Positions 1 through 8,342 of a stretch of 64,000 bases of DNA are shown in pieces (position 1 is the stretch's first letter; each line of letters opens with the position of its first letter). A program made the translations under genes and the position numbers. This stretch comes from Faucicola sp041855445 (lineage in GTDB: Bacteria; Pseudomonadota; Gammaproteobacteria; Pseudomonadales; Moraxellaceae): NCBI GenBank assembly GCA_041855445.1, contig JBHAEG010000039.1, positions 1 to 64,000 of the forward strand, read 5' to 3'. The notes under the pieces were generated by a model. It was not told the DNA's origin and did not search any database. It was given only the letters and a program-made list of their open reading frames with translations.

Positions 1-126
1 GATTTAGGAATAAGAGAATGGCAATGCGTGGAATGTGGTACATTTCACGATAGAGATACAAACTCAGCATTAAACATTCTCCGTATTGGACGTAATACGC
101 TCGCAGGAGGAATCCCTTCACTTTAG
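1..126 (+). CDS. tnpB: TnpB (IS200/IS605 family), C-terminal end only
   Basis: Open reading frame entering from the left edge and ending at TAG 124-126. The 41 visible residues contain a CVEC zinc-knuckle pair followed by HDRDTNSALNIL. This is the end of the TnpB zinc ribbon plus the third RuvC catalytic Asp region (DRDxNAAxNI) of IS605-type OrfB proteins. TnpB is an RNA-guided nuclease that works with an omega RNA encoded across the end of its own gene. The rest lies outside the window, so intactness cannot be judged. Confidence 0.85.
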   Translation, partial: DLGIREWQCVECGTFHDRDTNSALNILRIGRNTLAGGIPSL

Positions 127-143
127 GGAGGGGAGGACGTCAA
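111..143 (+). mobile_element. IS200/IS605-type right end / omega-RNA 3' end
   Basis: The last codons of tnpB and the following bases form a small hairpin, TCCCT (113-117) with AGGGA (125-129). A purine-rich GGGGAGGACG follows and ends in TCAA at 140-143. A subterminal hairpin followed by TCAA is the typical right end of IS605-group elements and also the 3' scaffold of the omega RNA. What follows from 144 would be host flank and the guide segment. Confidence 0.6.
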
Positions 144-152
144 AGGCAGTCA

Positions 153-560
153 TTATTTTCGTTTTACCATACAGCCTTTAAATAAAATTTCGCTGGCAGG
201 GCTTTGAATATTAATACTAGATTTTACTACATTTGCCAGTGTAATTGGATTTGCCATCAAACTAAAATTATTTTCATCACCAAACACACTAGAAACATTA
301 TCACTACGATTTAAATTTACAGGCATAAAACGTGTTTTACCATTTAAATATGCTTCAGCATATGTTGGCAAATTTTGTTTGTTAAAACCATATTTAACTT
401 TTACTTTTTTACCATTTTGACAAACATAGCTCACACTTTTAGTTTTTACCGTATCATTTGCCATTTCTTGTGCATCTTCATGTGGCTGGCTGGTGGCATA
501 TGCTGTGCCTGACAATACTAACAATGCTACTGGAATAAGTTTCAACATCATTTTCATCAT
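153..560 (-). CDS. Secreted adhesin-complex / MliC-like lysozyme inhibitor
   Basis: 135-residue exported protein. A hydrophobic signal peptide ends at AYA (residue 22) before TSQ. The mature part has the MliC/ACP layout: C47 in YVCQNGKK, a stretch FNKQNLPTYAEAYLNGK, then MPVNLNRSDNV, and C130 in FKGC near the end, which would pair with C47. This matches the Neisseria adhesin complex protein, which inhibits c-type lysozyme and is surface associated. Four ATGs lie close together at the start and no strong ribosome-binding site is visible, so the start may be 560 or 557. It is convergent with the TnpB remnant, whose right end stops 9 bases from its stop codon. Confidence 0.75.
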   Translation of the reverse strand: MMKMMLKLIPVALLVLSGTAYATSQPHEDAQEMANDTVKTKSVSYVCQNGKKVKVKYGFNKQNLPTYAEAYLNGKTRFMPVNLNRSDNVSSVFGDENNFSLMANPITLANVVKSSINIQSPASEILFKGCMVKRK

Positions 561-931
561 AATCTAAAATCATTAAAAACTAACAAATAAAACAATGACT
601 AACATATATTTTTTTATGTCGTCATCAACCCGTCAAAAAATATAAACCATTGAATTTATTAATTTTAAAAGCCTATACTTTGTTGATAGTTATATATTAA
701 TTGAGAATGAATATCTCTTCAGTTAGCAATTTGTAATAAAATATTTCTTTAACTGAAATTATTAAAATCAATGTAAAATATGTATGGATAAGCTTAACCA
801 TTTTTTTGTAATTTTATGTAAATTGTTTAATGATGCGTTTTGTGCATAAATTTAATACAAGGCAAAATACTCAATATCGCCAAACTATGCTAAAATAATA
901 TGTTTAATATCAGAAAAGCCATACATCTCTC
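561..931. other. Intergenic, divergent promoters only
   Basis: Very AT-rich spacer between the divergent ACP-like gene and rlmKL. No ORF, tRNA or convincing repeat seen. A TTGATG/TATGTT-like pair on the minus strand near 611-638 could drive the ACP-like gene. Confidence 0.4.
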
Positions 932-3169
932 ATGACGAATAACCAACAATTTCCTATTATTATCACCTGTGCCGATGGTTTAGAACTCCCACTACAAACA
1001 GAACTTACCAGCTTTGGTATTCAGACCACCATTGAAAAAACAGGTCGATTACATGCCGAATTAACATTAGCCCAAATTTATCAAGTGTGCTTATGGTCTC
1101 GTGTTGCTTCTCGTGTTTTATTACCTTTAGCTAAAAAAAATATTAATCCAGACTATGAAGTCTCTGAACAGTTATACACCTTTGCTAAATCGATTGCCTG
1201 GACAGAAAAATTTGATGTTAATCAAACATTTGCTATCCGTCTATCTGTAGATAAACGGGTTCAAGCCAATCAACAATTTGCCATGCTTCGGATTAAAGAT
1301 GCAATTGCAGATACATTTAATGAAACGTTAGGTTCTCGCCCAAATGTTGATAAAAATCCAGATATTGCAATTTTTGCCACAGTTAATGATAAAATGGCTG
1401 AAATTTATCATGATTTGTCAGGCACAAGTTTACATCGCCGTGGCTATCGGGTAGCGATGACTGATGCCCCATTAAAAGAAAATTTAGCCAGTGCATTATT
1501 ATATAGCGTTGATTTTCATCAAAAAAAATATGACGCGTTCATTGACCCAATGTGTGGTTCTGGTACATTATTAATTGAGGCATTATTAATGCACTGTGAT
1601 TATGCAGTCGGTTTGGATAAAGCTGAAAGTCAGTTTGGATTTTATGGCTGGCAACATCACAATGCCGAACTTTGGCAATCAATGGTTAGTGACGCTCAAC
1701 AGCGTTTTGAGGTAGGATTAACAAATGCCGAAAATGGCAACATGCCCAAAATCTTTGGTTTTGATGCTGAAGCTAATGCCATTCGAGCCACTCATAAAAA
1801 TTTATTAAAAGCTGGTTTAGCAAATTTACTACCAAATATCACGTTACAACAACGCAGTTTAGCAAGCTTTATTCCTGCCTTAGAAAAACATAGTTCTCAG
1901 TGGCGATACCCACTGATTATGACAAATCCGCCGTATGGTGAGCGTTTAAGCGATGTAGCATTAATTAAACCATTATATCAAGGTTTTGGTAAAAAGTTAC
2001 AAATGCTATTTAGCCAAACTTCATCATTAGTCACGGTAGGTATTTTAGCTGTAAAAGTTGAACAAGCTGATACGTTACCATTGATTGAGCCAAAAACTTT
2101 ACGTTGTCATAATGGGGCAATGACTGTTTATTTTCGCTATGGACAGCTAAATTCACATGCTGATATATCTTTGATTAACCGTTTTGAAAAACGTCAAATT
2201 CAAGTTGAAGAAGGACAAGATTTTATCAATCGGCTACAAAAAAATTTAACTAATTTAAAACGATTAGCCAGCAAACAACAAGTTAGTAATTTACGCATTT
2301 ATGATGCAGACTTGCCAGATTTTAATGTCGCTATTGATTTATATGGTAGTTTTGTTCATGTGCAGGAATATGCACCCCCAAAATCTATCCCGCAAGATAT
2401 TGCAAAAAAACGGTTTAATCTGGCATTGCATGGTATTCGTGAAGTGTTAAATGTTAGCCGTGAACAAATTTTTATTAAAACTCGGGCTAAGCAGTCAGGT
2501 AATGAGCAATACGAGAAAAAAAGCAATACAGGCAAATTTTATGTGGTCAATGAACCCACCGTCAATGCTCAATCAGCGTTGTTTTTAGTAAATTTTAGTG
2601 ACTATTTAGACACAGGATTATTTTTAGACCATCGTAGTATTCGCAAAATTATTGGCGAACAAAGTCGGGGGAAAAATGTATTAAATTTATTTGCTTATAC
2701 TTGTACAGCCAGCGTTCATGCGGTATTAGCTGGAGCAAAATCTGTCACGAGTGTTGATTTATCCCAAAATTATTTAGATTGGGGCAGAAAAAATTTTGCA
2801 TTAAATGGCATTGCAGAAAGTCTTAACTATCAGTTTATCGCTGAAGATGTGTTTGAATGGATAAAAAACAATACTGCTCAATATGATGTCATTTTTATTG
2901 ACCCGCCAACATTTTCTAACTCTAAAAAATTTAAAGGAACGTTTGATGTACAACGTGACCATGTACCTTTGATTAATCGGGCGATGAACCGTTTGACCAA
3001 TGATGGCGTTTTATATTTTTCTAATAATTTTAGTAAGTTTGAATTAGATAAACGTCTATTAGAGCGTTATGATGTGCAAAATATTACTCAACAAACTATC
3101 GGTTTTGATTTTAATCTAAAAAAACCAATTCATCAGTCATGGTTAATTCGCCATAAAAATCGAGGATAA
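932..3169 (+). CDS. rlmKL: 23S rRNA G2445-N2 / G2069-N7 methyltransferase RlmKL
   Basis: 745-residue fused enzyme that modifies two guanines in 23S rRNA during large-subunit assembly. Domain order: N-terminal THUMP-type RNA-binding region, then the RlmL methyltransferase with SAM motif DPMCGSGTLLIEA starting at residue 205 and catalytic TNPPYGERL at 331. The C-terminal RlmK methyltransferase has VLNLFAYTCTASVHA and DPPTFSNSKK at 657. The length is usual for the gammaproteobacterial fusion. It appears monocistronic and is followed by a mobile-element remnant. Confidence 0.95.
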   Translation: MTNNQQFPIIITCADGLELPLQTELTSFGIQTTIEKTGRLHAELTLAQIYQVCLWSRVASRVLLPLAKKNINPDYEVSEQLYTFAKSIAWTEKFDVNQTFAIRLSVDKRVQANQQFAMLRIKDAIADTFNETLGSRPNVDKNPDIAIFATVNDKMAEIYHDLSGTSLHRRGYRVAMTDAPLKENLASALLYSVDFHQKKYDAFIDPMCGSGTLLIEALLMHCDYAVGLDKAESQFGFYGWQHHNAELWQSMVSDAQQRFEVGLTNAENGNMPKIFGFDAEANAIRATHKNLLKAGLANLLPNITLQQRSLASFIPALEKHSSQWRYPLIMTNPPYGERLSDVALIKPLYQGFGKKLQMLFSQTSSLVTVGILAVKVEQADTLPLIEPKTLRCHNGAMTVYFRYGQLNSHADISLINRFEKRQIQVEEGQDFINRLQKNLTNLKRLASKQQVSNLRIYDADLPDFNVAIDLYGSFVHVQEYAPPKSIPQDIAKKRFNLALHGIREVLNVSREQIFIKTRAKQSGNEQYEKKSNTGKFYVVNEPTVNAQSALFLVNFSDYLDTGLFLDHRSIRKIIGEQSRGKNVLNLFAYTCTASVHAVLAGAKSVTSVDLSQNYLDWGRKNFALNGIAESLNYQFIAEDVFEWIKNNTAQYDVIFIDPPTFSNSKKFKGTFDVQRDHVPLINRAMNRLTNDGVLYFSNNFSKFELDKRLLERYDVQNITQQTIGFDFNLKKPIHQSWLIRHKNRG

Positions 3170-3174
3170 TTTTA

Positions 3175-3378
3175 GAACCTGTTCACAATTAATTACGCTT
3201 TAATATTTTTGTAGAATATTTCATTAAAAATAATTGCTTTTTTGCCAAAAATGGCTAAATCTTGCTTTTCTGCGTCAAAAACTTGCTTGATAGAATCAAC
3301 TATCAACCTGCATTTTTTCCTTGAAAAGCTGTCGATTTACCTCATTTTTGCCTAAAAAAATTAATCATCAACAGGTTC
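3175..3378. mobile_element. 204-bp MITE-like element with TTA target duplication
   Basis: The ends GAACCTGTTCACAATTAATT (3175) and, read on the other strand from 3378, GAACCTGTTGATGATTAATT match at 17 of 20 positions as terminal inverted repeats. Both sides are flanked by TTA (3172-3174 and 3379-3381), a 3-bp duplication of the TNA type seen with some IS5-family subgroups. The interior has no ORF and carries a short hairpin GCCAAAAATGGC (3243-3254). I infer a non-autonomous element mobilised in trans. The parent IS is not in this window. Confidence 0.75.
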
Positions 3379-3503
3379 TTAAAATTTGGTTGGTAAAAAT
3401 GAATTGTTTTTTTATACCAACCAAATCAGTCGCTATTTTTGTAAGAAATAATTTATAACGATTTTTAATGATATTAATAGAATATTTTTCTAGCATTTTT
3501 TAT

Positions 3504-3518
3504 TGTTATAATATAACA
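3504..3518. promoter_or_regulatory. Zur operator overlapping a -10 box
   Basis: TGTTATAATATAACA is a perfect 7-1-7 palindrome identical to the core of the gammaproteobacterial Zur box (TGTTATANTATAACA). It contains a TATAAT hexamer (3507-3512), so bound Zur would block RNA polymerase. It lies 50 bases before the start of the AztD-like gene, which fits zinc-dependent repression. Confidence 0.85.
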
Positions 3519-3537
3519 TATCAGTTTTAGATTTGTA

Positions 3538-3555
3538 TTAATTATCATTTTCATT
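3538..3555 (-). promoter_or_regulatory. Possible Fur-like box
   Basis: Read on the minus strand this contains GAAAATGATAATTA, which agrees with 12 of the first 14 positions of the Fur consensus GATAATGATAATCATTATC. It lies between the Zur box and the ribosome-binding site AAAGGA. AT-rich sequence makes chance matches common, so this is tentative. Confidence 0.3.
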
Positions 3556-3567
3556 GAAAGGACTGTT

Positions 3568-4935
3568 ATGACAACAATGCAAACTTCATTATCAAAAGCG
3601 GTTTTTTTAGGATTATTAACGGGCAGTTTAGGACTAGCAGGCTGTGGCTCATCTGACGATAGAAAGACAACTAGCACTAGTTCACAAACTGTATCAACTT
3701 CTTCAGATACTCATGGTTATGCGACAGAAGATGAAAAAGAGGTAATGACAGGTCGTATTTTAATCACAGAAAAAGATAGTAATCTTGCCCATGTTTATAG
3801 TATTGATAAAAATAAAGTTATTCAAACACTACCTTTAGCCAATAAAGGTGCTGTTTTATATACTAGTCCAAATGGTCGTTATGCCCTTGCTAGTTTTCGA
3901 GATAATAGCATTGTGCATTTTTATGATAGTGGGTTACTGGCAGAAGCTCATGGCGACCATTATCATTATCCAGCCAGTGCCGTCAGCCAAGTCAGTCATG
4001 TGTTCAATGGTGTGTTAGCACATTATCAAACGTATGCTGGACAAGCAGTTATGTTTGATGATGGCACAGGTAAGACAGGAAATCCTATTGATGATTTTGA
4101 AAAACAAGCATCTTTTAGCGTAATTTCAGATGCAACGATTGCAACGGGTAAATGGGTTAGTCAAACGCTGGCAAATAATATGCACGGCACAGCTGAGCCA
4201 GTTAATGACAAATTTATCATTGCAACCAAACGTAATGTGGCTGAAACTTCTTTACCAAATCTTTTAACTGTGTATGAAAAACATGATGACCATTTTCATA
4301 GTCACCAAGAATTAACTGAAGAATGTCCGCTACTGCATGGTAGTGCAACAAATGGAAAATATACGGTTTTTGGCTGTGCTGATGGTATTGTGACAGTGAC
4401 TTTTGATGGCACAGAAACATTTACTACCAGTAAATTATTAAATTCTAATACAGATTTAGCGAACCAAACTTGTACTAATCAACAGGGGATAACCAACCCT
4501 GCACGAATTGGTGCATTTTTACCGTTTGATGCCCATCATCAGTTTACCCTTAGTCGAGTATGTGGCAAGCTTTATCGTGTCAATCCTGTTTCTCAAGAAA
4601 TTAAACAAATCGCTTGGACATCGGATAGTACATTGACTGTAGCGAATATGAAATTTGTAGGTTTACATTCTGAATATTTAGCGATACTTGATAATACAGG
4701 TAAAGTGCATATTTTAGATATTCAACAAAACTTTAAACCTTTAAGAAGCTTTACAACAGCGGTTGGCGGTATTCTAGTCAGCAACCCAAATACGGGCAAA
4801 TTACATATCATTAGTGGTACTGATAAGAAAATCTTTACTATCGACCCAACATCTGACACCATAACAAGTAACGACTTAAGTTTTACCCCTGCGAATGCGA
4901 CTTGGTTTGGCTATAAAGCACCGCATAGCCACTAA
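3568..4935 (+). CDS. AztD-like beta-propeller zinc chaperone lipoprotein
   Basis: 455 residues. A lipobox LAGC places the lipidated Cys at 26; the next residue is Gly, so outer-membrane sorting is likely. The rest is a repeat-rich soluble domain without membrane segments, typical of a beta-propeller. Two His clusters stand out: HGDHYHYPAS from residue 128 and HDDHFHSH from residue 239. The segment HGTAEPVNDKFIIATKR resembles AztD, a periplasmic zinc chaperone that loads the ABC binding protein AztC. No aztABC genes are nearby. The start ATG follows AAAGGA with good spacing, and a perfect Zur box lies upstream. The family call is from recognition, so moderate; a zinc role is strongly supported by the operator. 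Confidence 0.7.
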   Translation: MTTMQTSLSKAVFLGLLTGSLGLAGCGSSDDRKTTSTSSQTVSTSSDTHGYATEDEKEVMTGRILITEKDSNLAHVYSIDKNKVIQTLPLANKGAVLYTSPNGRYALASFRDNSIVHFYDSGLLAEAHGDHYHYPASAVSQVSHVFNGVLAHYQTYAGQAVMFDDGTGKTGNPIDDFEKQASFSVISDATIATGKWVSQTLANNMHGTAEPVNDKFIIATKRNVAETSLPNLLTVYEKHDDHFHSHQELTEECPLLHGSATNGKYTVFGCADGIVTVTFDGTETFTTSKLLNSNTDLANQTCTNQQGITNPARIGAFLPFDAHHQFTLSRVCGKLYRVNPVSQEIKQIAWTSDSTLTVANMKFVGLHSEYLAILDNTGKVHILDIQQNFKPLRSFTTAVGGILVSNPNTGKLHIISGTDKKIFTIDPTSDTITSNDLSFTPANATWFGYKAPHSH

Positions 4936-4960
4936 TACTTTATCAGCTAAAACATGTTAA

Positions 4961-4992
4961 AAAAAAGACCTTTTTATAAAAAGGTCTTTTTT
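4961..4992. terminator. Bidirectional terminator
   Basis: AAAAAAGACCTTTTT (4961-4975) pairs with AAAAAGGTCTTTTTT (4978-4992). It sits between convergent genes and has T-runs on both strands, so it serves both the AztD-like gene and serS. Confidence 0.85.
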
Positions 4993-5014
4993 AAATGGAC
5001 AATTAATATTTAAG

Positions 5015-6286
5015 TTAAACTTTAATAACTTCTAGCCCGCCCATATATGGTCTGAGGACTGTTGGGATAGTGATTGAACCATCAGCGTTTTGATAATTTT
5101 CCATAATCGCTAGCAATGTTCTACCCACTGCCAGACCAGAACCATTTAATGTATGCACTAATTCAGTTTTTTTGCCATCTTTGATACGGGCTTGCATTCG
5201 GCGAGCTTGAAAATCTCCACAGTTTGAGCAACTAGAAATTTCCCGATAAGTATCTTGGCTAGGTATCCAGACTTCAATGTCATAAGTTTTCACTGCTCCA
5301 AACCCCATATCACCACCACACAATAACACGACACGATATGGCAACCCTAACTGTTGTAAAATATCTTCAGCTTGAGCAGTCATCGCCTCTAATACCTGCA
5401 TGGAGTGTTCAGGGTGAACAATATTGACCATTTCCACTTTTTCAAATTGATGTTGGCGGATTAATCCTCGAGTATCTCGCCCTGCTGAACCTGCCTCACT
5501 ACGAAAACAAGGGGTATGAGCAGTTACTTTAATCGGTAATTGGTCAGGTGTTAAAATGGTATCCCGTACACTATTGGTTAAAGGCACTTCTGATGTTGGG
5601 ATTAAATAATATTCTTTTTCCCCACGCAATTTAAACAAATCTTCTTCAAATTTTGGTAATTGTCCTGTGCCTTGTAAACTGTCTGCATTCACCATATAAG
5701 GGACATACATTTCAGTATAGTTATATTTAATTGTATGTGTATCTAACATAAACTGAATTAATGCTCGATTTAAACGGGCTAATTGTCCTTTTAATACACT
5801 AAAACGACTACCTGTTAATTTTGATGCCATGGCAAAATCTAATAGTCCTAAATTTTCGCCGATATCGGTATGGTCTTTTACCTCAAAATCAAACACCCGA
5901 GGTGTTCCCCATCGGCGAATTTCTACATTATCACGCTCATCTTTACCTTCTGGTACGCTGTCATCAGGCAAGTTTGGAATTTGTAATGCGTGTTGATTAA
6001 TCAACTCTTGTAATGCTTTTAATTCGTCTTCAGCGTGTTTAATATCTCCGCTAATTGCCTGCATTTGTGCCATCAGTTCGCTAGTGTCTTCACCTTTGCG
6101 TTTTAATTCACCAACTTGTTTTGCACCAGCATTACGTTTTGCTTGTAAATCTTCGGTTTGCACTTGCAACGATTTACGTTTTTCTTCAATCTGTTGCCAA
6201 AACGTAATATCTAATTCATAGCCACGTTTTGCTAACTTTTTTGCCACTGTGTCAATCTCAAAACGTAACAATTTTGCATCAATCAT
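5015..6286 (-). CDS. serS: Seryl-tRNA synthetase
   Basis: 423 residues, normal length. It charges tRNA-Ser, and tRNA-Sec where present, with serine. The N-terminal coiled-coil arm (about residues 27-100, rich in Lys/Glu/Gln) binds the tRNA. Class II motifs follow: GTGQLPKFEEDLFKL, TSEVPLTN, motif 2 FRSEAGSAGRDTRGLIRQHQ, and motif 3 LNGSGLAVGRTLLAIMENYQ. Start ATG at 6286 has GGAAA upstream. Single gene between a strong terminator and the divergent YcxB-like gene. Confidence 0.97.
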   Translation of the reverse strand: MIDAKLLRFEIDTVAKKLAKRGYELDITFWQQIEEKRKSLQVQTEDLQAKRNAGAKQVGELKRKGEDTSELMAQMQAISGDIKHAEDELKALQELINQHALQIPNLPDDSVPEGKDERDNVEIRRWGTPRVFDFEVKDHTDIGENLGLLDFAMASKLTGSRFSVLKGQLARLNRALIQFMLDTHTIKYNYTEMYVPYMVNADSLQGTGQLPKFEEDLFKLRGEKEYYLIPTSEVPLTNSVRDTILTPDQLPIKVTAHTPCFRSEAGSAGRDTRGLIRQHQFEKVEMVNIVHPEHSMQVLEAMTAQAEDILQQLGLPYRVVLLCGGDMGFGAVKTYDIEVWIPSQDTYREISSCSNCGDFQARRMQARIKDGKKTELVHTLNGSGLAVGRTLLAIMENYQNADGSITIPTVLRPYMGGLEVIKV

Positions 6287-6438
6287 ATTAAATTTCCATT
6301 CACCACTAAAATTTGCTTATCTTATCAAGATTTAACGCTTTTGAATATATTTTGTAAAATTTGTGATGATTTTTAGTTTATTTTTTGTGTCAGGTTGGGT
6401 AAGATAGCAATAAATTTTTCGATGTAATTGGCAAGACT

Positions 6439-7110
6439 ATGGCACTTTATCCTTATACTTTGCAACCAATTGAATTAGGTTTGACAGAAGCAGAATTCCG
6501 TCAGGCACAAACCCAATTATTTGAGGCAAATAATCAAGCCTTAACCAAAATTTCAACAAAAACTTGGATAATTTTGGCGGTAATCGTGGCATTAGCCATC
6601 GTTGGATTAGTGCTAGTCAAAGGCTATTCAACAATTATTTTTTGGTTAATGATTATTGGGGTAATTGTTTATTTATTAGCCCGTACCTTTGGTTTAAAAT
6701 GGTATGTAAAAAAAGAATTTGAAAAACAAATGGCTTCGCAAACTTTGCCTGAAGAAATGAAACATTTAAAATTAGGCATTCAACAACATGGCTTAATCAT
6801 GAGTATACCCGTTAAAAATATGCCTAACATGCCTCGTGGCTATAATCACCCACAAATGCGAGGTACACCAATGCAACAAGGCATCATTAAATGGGAACAT
6901 GTCACCAACTGGCAAGAAACTTCTGACTATATTTTTATGATGTTTGAGCTTCAAGGACAACAAGGCAGTCAAATTGTCCCTAAACGTTTAGAAAACAACA
7001 AATTTCCAATTAAAACCTTACGTGAACACTTAGAAAAAGAAGTGGGCAAACAAGGCTTTGAGTTAGCCAATAAACCCACAGATAAATATTTTCCAAATCG
7101 TAGTTCATAG
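6439..7110 (+). CDS. YcxB-like membrane protein
   Basis: 223 residues. Two membrane segments (about residues 43-60 and 64-82) are followed by a cytosolic domain of about 140 residues containing IIKWEHVTNWQETSDYIFMMF. This resembles the YcxB-type C-terminal domain in its tryptophan-bearing strand and the spacing after a two-helix anchor. Function is unknown for the family. It stands alone between its own promoter region and a terminator. The assignment is by pattern and is moderate. Confidence 0.6.
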   Translation: MALYPYTLQPIELGLTEAEFRQAQTQLFEANNQALTKISTKTWIILAVIVALAIVGLVLVKGYSTIIFWLMIIGVIVYLLARTFGLKWYVKKEFEKQMASQTLPEEMKHLKLGIQQHGLIMSIPVKNMPNMPRGYNHPQMRGTPMQQGIIKWEHVTNWQETSDYIFMMFELQGQQGSQIVPKRLENNKFPIKTLREHLEKEVGKQGFELANKPTDKYFPNRSS

Positions 7111-7135
7111 ACTTCACACAAAAAGTCACAGTAGT

Positions 7136-7187
7136 AAACCCAATTATTTGTTAATATTTAGTGGTTAATGAATGATTGGGTTTTTTA
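7136..7187 (+). terminator. Rho-independent terminator
   Basis: AAACCCAAT (7136-7144) pairs with ATTGGGTTT (7175-7183), followed by a T-run. The loop is long at 30 bases. Confidence 0.65.
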
Positions 7188-7231
7188 TATTTTGATTTAT
7201 CATTTTAAATATAAAGTTATATTTGATTAAT

Positions 7232-7260
7232 TTTACTTATGATTAAATCGTGATTATACT
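7232..7260 (+). promoter_or_regulatory. Probable sigma-70 promoter of dps
   Basis: TTTACT (7232-7237), a 17-base spacer, then TATACT (7255-7260), 42 bases before the dps start codon. Confidence 0.5.
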
Positions 7261-7301
7261 ATATCCATCAAACAAAACAACACAATGAATGAGGAAAAAT
7301 C

Positions 7302-7811
7302 ATGGCAAAAGCAAAATCAACCACTAAAAAAACCAAAGCAGAAAGTAAACCTGAAGTTGTTACTACTTCTGATGCACTTGCTAAAACGATTGAAAATCTA
7401 AATCATGTTTTAGCAAATTATCATTTATTTTATATGAATGTGCGTGGTTATCATTGGAATGTGAAAGGCTCAGATTTTTTTACCTTACACGTTAAATTTG
7501 AAGAGCTTTACAATGCCTTACAATTACAAATTGATGCGATTGCTGAGCGTATTTTAACGTTGCGTGGTACACCAATGCACGCCTATAGTGATTTTGTAAA
7601 AATTTCTAGCATTAAAGAAGATAAAAACGTCAGCGAAGGTCGTGCCTGTGTACAAGGCGTTTTAACAGGACTCAATGTGCTTATTGCCACTCAACAGCAA
7701 GCAATTAATGTTGCTGAAAGCGAAAATGAACAAGGTACGGCTGATTTATTAACTGCGTATGTTCAAGAACAAGAAAAATTAGTTTGGATGTATAGTGCAT
7801 ATTTAGGCTAA
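7302..7811 (+). CDS. dps: Dps-type DNA-binding ferritin
   Basis: 169 residues. Dps dodecamers oxidise and store Fe(II) using peroxide and coat DNA in stress. The ferroxidase ligands fall at the same numbers as in E. coli Dps: H51 (in YHWNVKG), H63, D78 and E82, with E67 in place of Asp67. The N-terminal tail has Lys at 3, 5, 9, 10, 12 and 16, the kind of basic tail used for DNA binding. RBS GAGGAAAAATC precedes the ATG. It fits functionally with ahpC, ahpF and oxyR further along. Confidence 0.92.
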   Translation: MAKAKSTTKKTKAESKPEVVTTSDALAKTIENLNHVLANYHLFYMNVRGYHWNVKGSDFFTLHVKFEELYNALQLQIDAIAERILTLRGTPMHAYSDFVKISSIKEDKNVSEGRACVQGVLTGLNVLIATQQQAINVAESENEQGTADLLTAYVQEQEKLVWMYSAYLG

Positions 7812-7840
7812 TGTCATAAGCTTATCAAGTTTTCACCAAG

Positions 7841-7880
7841 AAAAAGACCTTTATATTCTGTATATATAGGTCTTTTTTTT
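7841..7880 (+). terminator. Terminator after dps
   Basis: AAAAAGACCT (7841-7850) pairs with AGGTCTTTTT (7868-7877), followed by more T residues. Confidence 0.85.
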
Positions 7881-7881
7881 A

Positions 7882-8174
7882 CAATGATAAACAACAAATT
7901 TTCCTTTACTCATGAATAAAAAATTAATAAATTTTATTAGACAATAAATTTTTTCTACACAGCCAAACAAAAATTATTCATCAATTAATATAAATATTTG
8001 GTATTTTGTCCTATTTCGGACTAATGCTAATTTTAAAAAATAAATCATAGGCTTAAGTAAAAAAATGTAAAATTTCTTTGTTATTGTTATAATTGGGTAA
8101 CAATTATGCGTTATGATGTTAGTAATTCACATAATTGATATTATTCATAATTTCATATTACGGTAGGGTTTAAT
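7882..8174. other. AT-rich leader region of the small membrane ORF
   Basis: No further gene seen. A 7-bp inverted repeat, ATTGTTA (8083-8089) and TAACAAT (8098-8104), overlaps a TATAAT hexamer (8088-8093). This may be an operator/promoter for the 55-residue ORF. It is not a Zur box because the spacing is wrong. Confidence 0.35.
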
Positions 8175-8342
8175 ATGCAAAACTTTCATAATGGCATAGA
8201 TGTACCAAAAAACCTCACTCAAGTAAGCATGAAAAAGAGCGTTTTAACCATTCATACTCTAATGGTCATAGTATCTGTTGTTTGCTTGACAACGTTGTTG
8301 TTTGTGTTTTTAACAACAAATTATTTGTCATTGGGCTGGTAA
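8175..8342 (+). CDS. Small single-pass membrane protein, 55 residues
   Basis: ATG 8175 to TAA 8340-8342, preceded by TAGGG as a weak ribosome-binding site. About 25 polar residues including NGIDVPKNL are followed by a hydrophobic helix (roughly residues 28-48: VLTIHTLMVIVSVVCLTTLL) and a short tail ending YLSLGW. Its 3' end overlaps the 3' end of the convergent rsmD by 22 bases. I do not recognise a family. The clean leader-helix layout and dedicated upstream palindrome favour a real gene over chance. Confidence 0.5.
   Translation: MQNFHNGIDVPKNLTQVSMKKSVLTIHTLMVIVSVVCLTTLLFVFLTTNYLSLGW

Noticed and set aside
8083..8104. Third Zur box candidate upstream of the 55-residue ORF
   Set aside because: Half-sites resemble TGTTAT/TAACA but are separated by the wrong distance, and the centre GGG breaks the 7-1-7 palindrome.
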